From NCBI GenBank assembly GCA_018817515.1, contig JAHIUD010000083.1:52723-116722 (forward strand): a stretch of 64,000 nucleotides of DNA, written 5' to 3'. Each line of letters opens with the position of its first letter. The first letter of the stretch is position 1. The stretch comes from Pseudomonadota bacterium. Lineage in GTDB: Bacteria > Desulfobacterota > Desulfovibrionia > Desulfovibrionales > Desulfovibrionaceae. Shown here one piece after another: positions 48,203 to 55,586 of the stretch. A program made the translations under genes and the position numbers. Below the pieces are notes generated by a model, which searched no databases, was not told the origin of the DNA, and worked only from the letters and a program-made list of their open reading frames with translations.

Positions 48203-48523
48203 ACCTACGGACCCAACAAGATGGAAGCCGCCCGGCTGCTGCGCGCCGTGTTCAACGAGGGGAGCGTTGAGAGGGCCAAGTTGCCGGAGGTTCTGCCCGG
48301 CATGGGCGAGAGAACCATCCGCAAGATCTCAAGCGGCCTTCTCAAAGACGGGCTCTTGGCGTCCAGGCACACCAAGGCCCCCTTCACCATAGGACTCCCG
48401 GCAAAAGCCATGAGCACGTAGTTCCCGGATCTGTGCATACCGTCCCTGATGGGAACCGAAACAGCCAGGGAGCAAGCCGAGCAGAAAGGCCGCGTTCCTG
48501 CCAAGAAGATCGGCGGGTTCTAG
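48203..48523 (+). pseudogene. C-terminal fragment of a Fic-family protein
   Basis: MEAARLLRAVFNEG, VLPGMGERTIRKISSGLLKDGLL and APFTIGLPAKAMS match the winged-helix tail of many Fic proteins. An in-frame TAG at 48419-48421 interrupts it before FPDLCIPSLMG, which continues the family pattern. The Fic catalytic core is absent upstream. Family assignment is by pattern and moderate. Confidence 0.65.
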
Positions 48524-48557
48524 ATCGGCTAGAACGCCCGACAAACGTGAGCGCAAA

Positions 48558-48589
48558 AAAAGCCCCTGGCGGTTGCCGGGGGCTTCTTT
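48558..48589 (+). terminator. Intrinsic terminator
   Basis: AAGCCCCTGGC pairs with GCCGGGGGCTT around a GGTT loop, with one bulge, followed by CTTT. It closes the decayed Fic unit. The 250 bases after it (48590-48840) are AT-rich and presumably hold the promoter of the toxin-antitoxin pair. Confidence 0.75.
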
Positions 48590-48840
48590 ACTCCAGGGGG
48601 TGTGCAACGGACGTATGAAGCTTTACTTCTCTCCATGCTTGGTCCATTCCGCCTTGTCACACTTCTCCCCATCCCCCAGACTCTCATAGCCTTTTCCAGT
48701 GCATTTTCAGTATGTTTTGTCGTGATTCGTCTACGGTTCGCGATTCGCAGACGAAAACACTTTCAACTCACTATTGTTGCAGCACAAAACGATAGATTAT
48801 CCCTCTTGACTCCTCGCTCTTTCCCGAATAGCGATAACTC

Positions 48841-49350
48841 ATGATGCTCAAACCCCAAGACGTGTGCCTCATGCTCAAGCTGTTTGTTGCGCAGCCCGGT
48901 GCGACGCCGTACCTGGTCGCCGTTGACCTCGGCATGAGCAGGGCTGAAGCCTACGCAGGTCTCAAGCGGGCGACCATCGCCAAGCTCTACGACGCGAACC
49001 GGAATAGGCCCAAGGCGGCGGCCCTGGAGGAGTTCCTCATCCACGGGGTCAAATACGCCTTCCCAGCCGAGCCCGGCACGGTCACACGTGGCGTTCCAAC
49101 GGGCTTCAGCGCTCCTGTCCTCGCCGGTCACTTCGAAATCGGCCCGAACGGGCACACGATTTGGCCGTCTGCCGTGGGGGACCAGCGAGGAGTGGCCATC
49201 GACCCGCTGTACAAATCCATGCCCGAGGCCTGCCTGAAGGACGTAAAGCTCTACAAAGCCTTGGCCCTCGTTGATGCGCTGCGCATCGGACGCGCTCGGG
49301 AGAAGAACCTCGCCCAAGACCTCCTGACGCAGCTGCTGAGGAAGAAGTGA
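48841..49350 (+). CDS. Winged-HTH antitoxin-like protein
   Basis: 169 residues. The first 60 form a winged-helix-type domain (VCLMLKLFVAQPG, LVAVDLGMSRAEAYAGLKRA). The rest is a separate alpha/beta region. The stop overlaps the GTG of the nucleotidyltransferase gene as GTGA, the layout of AbiE-like or Men-like type IV toxin-antitoxin pairs in which the HTH antitoxin comes first. The specific family is not certain. Confidence 0.7.
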   Translation: MMLKPQDVCLMLKLFVAQPGATPYLVAVDLGMSRAEAYAGLKRATIAKLYDANRNRPKAAALEEFLIHGVKYAFPAEPGTVTRGVPTGFSAPVLAGHFEIGPNGHTIWPSAVGDQRGVAIDPLYKSMPEACLKDVKLYKALALVDALRIGRAREKNLAQDLLTQLLRKK

Positions 49351-50069
49351 GACCCCGCTGGCACGGCAACGTCGATAACCTTGTGACGACGGCTCGCCTC
49401 CTGGGCGAGCTGACAGATGAGGTCGTCTTCGTCGGTGGAGCCGCGACGGCATTGTTGCTGACCGACCCCGCCGCACCTGACGTGCGCCCGACCCTCGACG
49501 TGGACGTGGTGGTCGAGGTGGCCTCGTTGCCCCTGTACCACCGATTTGGTGCGCGCCTGCGGGAGCATGGGTTCTTTGAGGCGCTGGAAGAAGAGGTCAT
49601 CTGCCGCTGGAAGCACCGCGAGGGCAAGATTATCCTCGACGTCATGCCCACAGATGAGAGTATCCTCGGCTTCACCAACCCCTGGTACCTGCCTGCCATG
49701 CGCCATGCTCAGAGCTTGGAAGTCGAAGGCGTCTCCCTTCGGGTCATCTCCGCGCCGTTCTTTTTGGGGACGAAGGTCGTGGCGTTCAATTCCCCTGGCC
49801 GCAAGGGCAGCGGTGACTTTATGGCCAGCCACGACCTGGAGGACCTCGTCACGGTCCTAGACGGGCGGGCCGAAGTGGTCGATGAGGTGCGGCAGGCTCC
49901 TGAGGACCTTCGCACGTTCCTGGCCTCCACCTGCGCGGCCTGGATCGACCTCGACGACTTTCTGGACGGCCTGCCGGGCCTCCTGCATCCAGACCCAGGC
50001 AGTCAGGCCCGCGTGCCTGCCATACTCGACCGGATGCAAAGCATCGCTTCAATCGCCCCCCAGAGATAG
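49347..50069 (+). CDS. AbiEii/MenT-like nucleotidyltransferase, probable toxin
   Basis: 240 residues from GTG 49347. The nucleotidyltransferase core is VVFVGGAATALLLTD followed by the metal-binding pair in PTLDVDVVVEV, and a downstream KIILDVMPT strand supplies the third acidic residue. Such enzymes transfer nucleotides to tRNA or other targets in AbiE/Men systems. It is translationally coupled to the HTH gene. Its GC content is near the chromosomal level, unlike hamA-hamB, so it came from a different source. The gene ends just before the iteron array. Confidence 0.78.
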   Translation: MRPRWHGNVDNLVTTARLLGELTDEVVFVGGAATALLLTDPAAPDVRPTLDVDVVVEVASLPLYHRFGARLREHGFFEALEEEVICRWKHREGKIILDVMPTDESILGFTNPWYLPAMRHAQSLEVEGVSLRVISAPFFLGTKVVAFNSPGRKGSGDFMASHDLEDLVTVLDGRAEVVDEVRQAPEDLRTFLASTCAAWIDLDDFLDGLPGLLHPDPGSQARVPAILDRMQSIASIAPQR

Positions 50070-50146
50070 CCCAAAAAGTTCGCAAGGATGCCCCCAGGAG
50101 CGCGCCCGAACACAAGGGCCGGGCGATTCGCGTGTTAGAAAAGCTT

Positions 50147-50259
50147 CTACACCGCCTTTTGGCATTTCTACACCGCAATTTGCCTTTCCTACACCGCCAA
50201 CCACGTTTCCTACACCGCTTTTGAGCATTCCTACACCGTTAATGGCGCTTCCTACACCG
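50147..50259. repeat. Six iterons of 21-bp period (candidate oriV)
   Basis: CTACACCG cores start at 50147, 50168, 50189, 50210, 50231 and 50252, exactly 21 bases apart. Four share the longer TTCCTACACCG. The gaps are unlike each other, which distinguishes it from CRISPR. Two helical turns per unit is the classic plasmid iteron geometry. An AT-rich stretch (50276-50330) follows. From 50330 to 50560 nothing else is evident. Confidence 0.85.
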
Positions 50260-50563
50260 CAAGGGATTTGCGCCAGAGGTCTTATTTTATCGCCAGTGAA
50301 CGGTATTTTTAGTGCGTTGCGGTAGAAATAGTGCCTGATTATCGCTTGCCAGGAATGGCGTCTATGTATGCGAAGCCTACAGCGTGAATGATTTCGTGGC
50401 GTATACCTCCCTCATCTCTGCGCCTTCATCTCCCACCATTAGCGCCTTCTGCGCCTTCAATGTCGCAAACTACCATTACACTGTGCTTCAATAGGCTTCA
50501 TCGCCATTTGTCCTGCGCCAGGGCATAGATAGGACGTGCGAAAGGCAAATGTGGACTCACTCC

Positions 50564-50619
50564 ACAATTGCTCCGCAATTGTTCTGTTCGCCCGCTTCGC
50601 GGGGCATGCCTCCGGCATG
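50564..50619. promoter_or_regulatory. Cluster of three hairpins, candidate oriT
   Basis: In order: ACAATTGC-TCC-GCAATTGT (50564-50582), CCCGC-TTC-GCGGG (50591-50603) and CATGCC-TCC-GGCATG. They lie directly upstream of the small gene and relaxase gene, where MobV-type origins of transfer sit. No nick-site consensus can be fixed by eye. Confidence 0.5.
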
Positions 50620-50650
50620 GAGATTTTAACCTGTAGGAAATGGAGGACGC

Positions 50651-50986
50651 ATGAGAGCTTTGACCTATGACCAGGCCGTGGAGATGGGACTTGAGCCCCG
50701 TGACTATGCCTATGAACCCGTTATCGGAGAGTTTGAGGCAGTGCTTGATTTCAAGGTATGGGGCAAGAGCGTTAACCTGCAATGCTTTTTCACCGTCCCC
50801 GCGACGGGCGAGCGCTTCCGCGTGAGCGCGTTTCGGGATGATGCCAAGCGCTATACCCCGAAGGACGGAGGAATCGATTTCTCAGAAGAAGGGCTTGAAG
50901 GGGGCCTCTACCGCCTCGCGATTGGGAAGAACAAAAAGGGTCGGGCTGCTTGGTTGGCGGCTGAGTTGCTTCGAAATCCCGAGTAG
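50651..50986 (+). CDS. Small hypothetical protein before the relaxase
   Basis: 111 residues, no recognised domain: DYAYEPVIGEFEAVLDFKVW, LQCFFTVPATGERFRVSAFRDD. GGAGG lies four bases ahead of the ATG and TGTAGGAA, an inverted half-iteron, overlaps the leader (50632-50639). The stop is two bases before the relaxase ATG, so the pair form an operon. It may be a mobilization accessory protein. Confidence 0.7.
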   Translation: MRALTYDQAVEMGLEPRDYAYEPVIGEFEAVLDFKVWGKSVNLQCFFTVPATGERFRVSAFRDDAKRYTPKDGGIDFSEEGLEGGLYRLAIGKNKKGRAAWLAAELLRNPE

Positions 50987-50988
50987 CC

Positions 50989-52794
50989 ATGCCTGCCTAC
51001 ACGGTCCTGCGCATCGCCAAGCTCAAGTCATGGGGAGCAATAGGCGGAGCGGGTGAGCACAATTCCCGCAAGCGCGAGACCCCAAACGCCGACCCGGAGC
51101 GGCTGAAAGCAAACCGCTTCGTGGTCGGCGAGCCGGGGCTCGATCTAGCCAAGGCAGTCAGGGAACGGATTGGCGAGCAGACCATTCGCAAAAATGCCGT
51201 CCTGGCCGTTGAAGGCATTCTGTCCGCCAGCCCCGAATACTTTCGCCCAGGCAGGGTCCATGAGCCGGGAGTCTACGACCCCATGCGCCTAGAGGATTGG
51301 GCGGAAGTCTCCAGGCAATGGCTTGAGCGGAAATATGGCGACCGAGTTGTCAGCGCAGTTCTGCACCTCGACGAGGCCACTCCGCATATCCAGTTTGTGC
51401 TTGTGCCTTTGGACGACACCGGCAAGCTCAATTGCCGCGCCCTCTTTGGCGGAACCCGCCGCACCTTGTCAGAGCTTCAAACTGACTATGCCAAGGCCGT
51501 GGCTCCTTTGGGCATCCAGCGCGGCCTGGAAGGCTCCCGTGCCAGGCATCAGGACGTGTCCAAGTTCTATGCCCTTACGCAGGGGGGAGAGGCACCGGAA
51601 CTGCCGAAGCCGACAAGCGTCGAGTTGCCGGAAATGCCGAGCAAGGTCGGACGCATTCTGGATTCCAAACTCCAAGACTATGCACTCGCCACGGCGGAGA
51701 CTGCCGCCAAGGCCCAGCGGGAAATGGCCGCGCCCGTTGTGCAAGCCCTGGCCAAAGAGAATGCCATGCTCAAGAAACAGTTCGAGGAATTACGTCACGC
51801 CAACTCCGCCCTGAGCAAGGAGCGCGACGAGCTGCGCAGACAGGCCGACAAAATGCGCGGCATCGACCCATGCGAGGTGCTGAAGCGCATGTATGGGGGG
51901 CAGGAGGCACCAGACAGCAAACCGAATTACAAGAGCCGCAAGTTCATACTGCCAGACGGCATGAATATCGGCGTGACAGACTCGCTTTGGGTGGACAACT
52001 CCACCGGCAAGGGCAGCAAGGGGCCAATCAACCTCGTCATGTACCTTTCGGGCTACAAGCAGGATGAGTTCAAGCTCGCCGTGCGAGACCTGGCCGAGGT
52101 GTTTGGCGAGGGGGAGGCTTCCAGCAGCTTGGCGGAAGACATTGTGAGGTTTGCACCACAGCGTGCCGCAAAAATAACTGAGGCTGCGGTTCAGGAGCCT
52201 TTTCGCATGCCCGAAGCTGTGGAGCATACTTGGGAGCGTGCGCGGCACTATCTCTGCGAGGTGCGCAAGATTCCCGCCCGCATCGTGGACGGGGCACATG
52301 AGCAAGGGCTCGTGTTCAGTGACAATCGGAGCAACTGCGTCTTTGCGCGTGACAAGGGCTCTGGTGTGTTCAAGCGAGGTACCGGGGAACAACCGTTCAA
52401 GCAGACCTTGGGACAAGGGGGATTGCCCTTTGTCCTGCCGGGCACTGACAACAAGGTATATGTGACAGAAGGGCCGATTGATGCCCTCAGCCTGAAGCTG
52501 TGGCTGCCGGAGAGCACAATTCTGGCCACGGGCGGCAATATGCCCATAGAGCGCCTTAAGACTTATCTGGACGGCAAAGAAGTGAAGCTCGCGCATGATA
52601 AAGATGCCGCAGGCGATGAACAGGCAAGGCGCATCTGGCAGCAGTACCCGGAAGCCAGACGTGCGACGCCGGATGAGGGGAAGGATTGGAACGAGCGGCT
52701 GCGGCTACGCCTTGGGCGGAAGGCCACGACACGGAAAGCAGAGCTTCCAGAGCCCGTCAGAGTCAGAAGCCGGGGAAGAGGGAGAGGAATGTAA
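50989..52794 (+). CDS. MobV relaxase fused to a Toprim primase-like domain
   Basis: 601 residues. The N-terminal 200 are a MobV/Pre relaxase: MPAYTVLRIAKLKSWG, motif I E23-H24-NSRKRETPN with H24 the likely DNA-linked nucleophile, and motif III H126-L-D-E-ATP-H133, though Q135 replaces the histidine many members have. A coiled coil follows (about 240-300). The C-terminal half carries a DUF3991-like segment and a Toprim domain, with E494 in VTEGPIDALSLKL and D537-x-D539 in AHDKDAAGDE. One protein could thus nick at oriT and prime DNA synthesis. Confidence 0.85.
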   Translation: MPAYTVLRIAKLKSWGAIGGAGEHNSRKRETPNADPERLKANRFVVGEPGLDLAKAVRERIGEQTIRKNAVLAVEGILSASPEYFRPGRVHEPGVYDPMRLEDWAEVSRQWLERKYGDRVVSAVLHLDEATPHIQFVLVPLDDTGKLNCRALFGGTRRTLSELQTDYAKAVAPLGIQRGLEGSRARHQDVSKFYALTQGGEAPELPKPTSVELPEMPSKVGRILDSKLQDYALATAETAAKAQREMAAPVVQALAKENAMLKKQFEELRHANSALSKERDELRRQADKMRGIDPCEVLKRMYGGQEAPDSKPNYKSRKFILPDGMNIGVTDSLWVDNSTGKGSKGPINLVMYLSGYKQDEFKLAVRDLAEVFGEGEASSSLAEDIVRFAPQRAAKITEAAVQEPFRMPEAVEHTWERARHYLCEVRKIPARIVDGAHEQGLVFSDNRSNCVFARDKGSGVFKRGTGEQPFKQTLGQGGLPFVLPGTDNKVYVTEGPIDALSLKLWLPESTILATGGNMPIERLKTYLDGKEVKLAHDKDAAGDEQARRIWQQYPEARRATPDEGKDWNERLRLRLGRKATTRKAELPEPVRVRSRGRGRGM

Positions 52795-52914
52795 CCTTTG
52801 TAACCGATGTAACTCATGCTTGCTCTAGGCTTAAGCGGTTACAGAACTTGTAGGAAAGAAGTAACCAAGTAACTTCCATCGTCGGTTTGGTTACACGGTT
52901 ACTTCCTTCCTACA
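52791..52914. repeat. GTAAC repeat cluster with long inverted repeat
   Basis: GTAAC occurs at 52791, 52800 and 52809 (nine-base period) and as paired copies GTAAC-N3-GTAAC (52861-52873) and GTTAC-N3-GTTAC (52890-52902). The outer inverted repeat 52849-52866 / 52897-52914 (TGTAGGAA-rGAAGTAACC) matches at 17 of 18 positions. It lies between the convergent relaxase and DUF927 genes. The TGTAGGAA end equals the inverted iteron core. Confidence 0.8.
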
Positions 52915-52982
52915 GGCTTCTTCGTCTTAAAGCCTTGCGCTCGTGCATGATTACGTGATTACACGAGTTCTTGCTCCACTTT

Positions 52983-54842
52983 TCAGGTGAGGTCGTCAAA
53001 ATCATCTGCGAAGATCGAGGCCTTGATTGTGAAAAAGCGAGTGGTCGTTCCCTCCTGTTGGAGATTATGACCTTTGGACAGCTTGCCATTATTGTCGGGG
53101 ATTAGGTGTCCCCGCTCCAACAGATATTGCGCAATAGCCAAATGATCCCCTCCCGCGCAAAGCTCATTTTTGAAAGAACCGAGATACACAAGGTACTCGA
53201 CGGATTCCCCCTTTTGGCGTCGATATCCCGCACGGTTTGTGATGCGCTCGCCGTTCGATTTGTCCCAGCTTTCAAAACGGCTTGAGCCATTTGCAGCAAG
53301 GAAGTCTCGGACCCTGGCGAGAGCAGCAAATTTCTCCGCCGCACCCAGGCCACCGCGAGATGTCACCCAGTCTTGAAAACAACGTTTGGTAGCCCAGAGC
53401 GCACAATCAGGCCGCCACGGGAGTATGCCCATTTCGGTTGCAAGTTCGCCAGCTGCGGCGAGGAGACCGAAACGATTTGCCACGCGTTTGACCTGGCCAT
53501 CAGCATGGGGCGGGCACGCCTCGGCCTCAAAGCGACGGAGCCACACGCTTGCTTTTTCCTTGAAGCGATCTATGTCGGCAGTTAGCAACTCAAGGTATCG
53601 CCGAAAGGGGAGACCATAATAGGCAATTGCCGCTCGGTTGAGATGTTCGGAGAACGCCTTGCCGTCTCTAAGACTGTGAAGATTTTCGAAAGCGCCCAAC
53701 CCTGCTCCTGCATCGGCGGGGATATCCACCACGCGAACGGATTGTCCTGCCATGAACCGCTGGTATTTTTCCTCTCGTACCTTTTGCTCAAATGTGAGTT
53801 CCCCCGTGCTGAGGAAAATGACCCGCCAAGCATGCATAGGCCGTGAAGATCCATCCTTTCGTGCCCGCCCTTTGCCTTGGCCGTTGGCAAGCATGTACGC
53901 AATACCTGCCGCTGCGCTCGGGGCCACCTGTCCTATCTCGTCAAGGCAAAGGAGCGCGTCGTTGTGCGCTGGTGCAACAGCCTCCAGTGAATTATCAGTG
54001 GTCCTCCAGGTCCGAACAAAGCCGGATTGACCACCCCCGCCGCAGACGCTCCCAGCGATCATCAGCAGCGTGCTTTTTCCTACACTCGAATTGCCCGTGA
54101 AGTGGAATCCGCCTGACTCCTGGCCGAACAGGTGGAGGAGTGGGCCTGCAAAGGGTGCGGAGATGGCGAGCGCCAGCCGGGAGTTGCCTTCGCATAAGCG
54201 GCCAATCTGATTTTGCCACTCTTCAAGTGACCCTTGAGTGCGGAAAGGGTTCTCGGATGATGAGCCTTGAATGATGATCTCTTCGCCGACTTTGGGGCCA
54301 TACGTGAAGTCCGGCAATACGAAGCGCCCATCATGCCAGCCAGTGCTGGAGACGCAGCGCATCAACCGCTCGGGGGAGGCGGACATGAGATACTCGTACA
54401 GCCTCTTGTTCCCATTGTACCCAAGTCTGAGACCCATTCGCAGAAGCTCTTCCCTGTAAGCTGTCCCGTTTCCCCCCATCATGCTTCTGGGCATTGCCCA
54501 GTGGTGGGTCTCGCCAAGTGGGTCTTGCACGGCCAAGTAGAGGCCCCATCCCCCCGATGCGTCTCGTGTCTGCGCGACCACTTGTAATGGCGAACACAGC
54601 CAAACCGGAGTCCGCTCGTCACCATTTTTGCTCGACTCAAGGTAGTAGACGCCTTTAGGCCGCGAAAGGAACAAGTTACTTCCAGGGACAACCACTGGGG
54701 GTGGGGGTTGTTTGCTCTCATTACATTCAGCTTCATTGCCTTCTTCGAGAGTCGGGGCTATCTGTCGATCAGGTGAATCGCTTTGGTTTTGGCCCTGTGA
54801 GGTGTCTGGCAACACCTCCAGGGCTGTTTCATTTTCTCTCAT
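52983..54842 (-). CDS. DUF927 helicase/ATPase-like replication protein
   Basis: 619 residues. The acidic, Pro/Gln-rich N-terminus (1-50) is probably disordered. The DUF927 region runs from about 60, with Walker A G250-NSSVGKST and Walker B LLCLDEIGQ (D301-E302), then FLSTGELTFEQ with a sensor-type residue. DUF927 proteins are phage or plasmid helicase-like ATPases that work with primases. The C-terminal 150 residues may bind DNA. The start overlaps the upstream HTH gene by ATGA. Together with the Toprim-bearing relaxase it could replicate the excised island. Confidence 0.85.
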   Translation of the reverse strand: MRENETALEVLPDTSQGQNQSDSPDRQIAPTLEEGNEAECNESKQPPPPVVVPGSNLFLSRPKGVYYLESSKNGDERTPVWLCSPLQVVAQTRDASGGWGLYLAVQDPLGETHHWAMPRSMMGGNGTAYREELLRMGLRLGYNGNKRLYEYLMSASPERLMRCVSSTGWHDGRFVLPDFTYGPKVGEEIIIQGSSSENPFRTQGSLEEWQNQIGRLCEGNSRLALAISAPFAGPLLHLFGQESGGFHFTGNSSVGKSTLLMIAGSVCGGGGQSGFVRTWRTTDNSLEAVAPAHNDALLCLDEIGQVAPSAAAGIAYMLANGQGKGRARKDGSSRPMHAWRVIFLSTGELTFEQKVREEKYQRFMAGQSVRVVDIPADAGAGLGAFENLHSLRDGKAFSEHLNRAAIAYYGLPFRRYLELLTADIDRFKEKASVWLRRFEAEACPPHADGQVKRVANRFGLLAAAGELATEMGILPWRPDCALWATKRCFQDWVTSRGGLGAAEKFAALARVRDFLAANGSSRFESWDKSNGERITNRAGYRRQKGESVEYLVYLGSFKNELCAGGDHLAIAQYLLERGHLIPDNNGKLSKGHNLQQEGTTTRFFTIKASIFADDFDDLT

Positions 54843-55114
54843 AATACACCCTTGGCGAGGTGTTTAACGCCTTGCTCAACGTAAGCTAATAGGTCGCTCA
54901 GCCGGTATCTGACGGAGCGCGTGCCAGGAAGTTTTACATAGTCAGGGGCTAGGCCCTGATAGCGCCTTTGTTGCAATGTTCGGACGGTAAAACCAACAAT
55001 GGGGGCCGCTTGCTTTTCGGTAAGAAGCTTGTCGTGGTTCTCCGAAGGAGAAATGGACGTAGCGGTGGCCGAAGGTGTCTTGACCCTCTTGGGTTTAGCG
55101 CGATTCTGCTTCAT
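54839..55114 (-). CDS. HTH DNA-binding protein, excisionase/MerR-like
   Basis: 91 residues. A basic N-terminal tail is followed by LLTEKQAAPIVGFTVRTLQQRRYQG, a MerR/HTH_17-type helix-turn-helix, and the wing VRYRLSDLLAYVEQG. It could direct excision or regulate the operon. The start and stop overlap both neighbours by ATGA. Confidence 0.8.
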   Translation of the reverse strand: MKQNRAKPKRVKTPSATATSISPSENHDKLLTEKQAAPIVGFTVRTLQQRRYQGLAPDYVKLPGTRSVRYRLSDLLAYVEQGVKHLAKGVL

Positions 55115-55359
55115 TTTGATCCGCCCCCGCGACCAGAGTTGGAAGCCGTTGCTGGTTTCGCAAGGCTGGGGCAGGTGTCTGTGGTCAACACGGTATTCGA
55201 TTCTATGTATTCATCGATTTTTTTTCTGTCGTAAATGACCCGGCGTCCGATCTTCTGGTACTTGGGGCCTCGGCCCCGGCAGCGCCAGACTTCGAGGGTT
55301 CCGGGCTTGAGGCGGAGATAAGCGGCGGCTTCTTCCGTGGTGAGCTTTTGGGAAGACAT
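55111..55359 (-). CDS. HTH_17 excisionase-family protein
   Basis: 82 residues from ATG 55359 (GGAGGG upstream). LTTEEAAAYLRLKPGTLEVWRCRGRGPKYQKIGRRVIYDRKKIDEYI is, in its parts, a textbook HTH_17/AlpA-like winged helix. First gene of a three-gene operon with the second HTH and the DUF927 gene. Likely excisionase (recombination directionality factor) or regulator. Confidence 0.85.
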   Translation of the reverse strand: MSSQKLTTEEAAAYLRLKPGTLEVWRCRGRGPKYQKIGRRVIYDRKKIDEYIESNTVLTTDTCPSLAKPATASNSGRGGGSK

Positions 55360-55475
55360 ATGTCCCTCCATTTGGCTAAAGGTTGACGTGCTAGCACTAG
55401 GCCACGTCAAGTTAGATAGAATATCCGCAACTATGGCAAATCATTCTTATTTCTGTCTTTAGTGGTCCCAAAAGA

Positions 55476-55512
55476 AATAATTCTCGCCTCTAGGGTAGAA
55501 GCGAGAATTATT
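55476..55512 (-). terminator. Terminator of the membrane-protein gene
   Basis: AATAATTCTCGC (55476-55487) and its exact reverse complement (55501-55512) flank a 13-base loop. The minus strand continues TTCTTTT. It separates the membrane-protein gene from the HTH operon. Confidence 0.75.
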
Positions 55513-55586
55513 ATAAAAATACTGTGTATTCGATTGGTTGCGTGAATCTGGTTAGGCTGTGGGATTGAGCAGGTGAAACTAGAGTT

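Noticed and set aside
50147..50259. Possible CRISPR array
   Set aside because: The repeat core is only 8-12 bases, gaps are 9-13 bases, and there are no cas genes. The phasing fits iterons instead.
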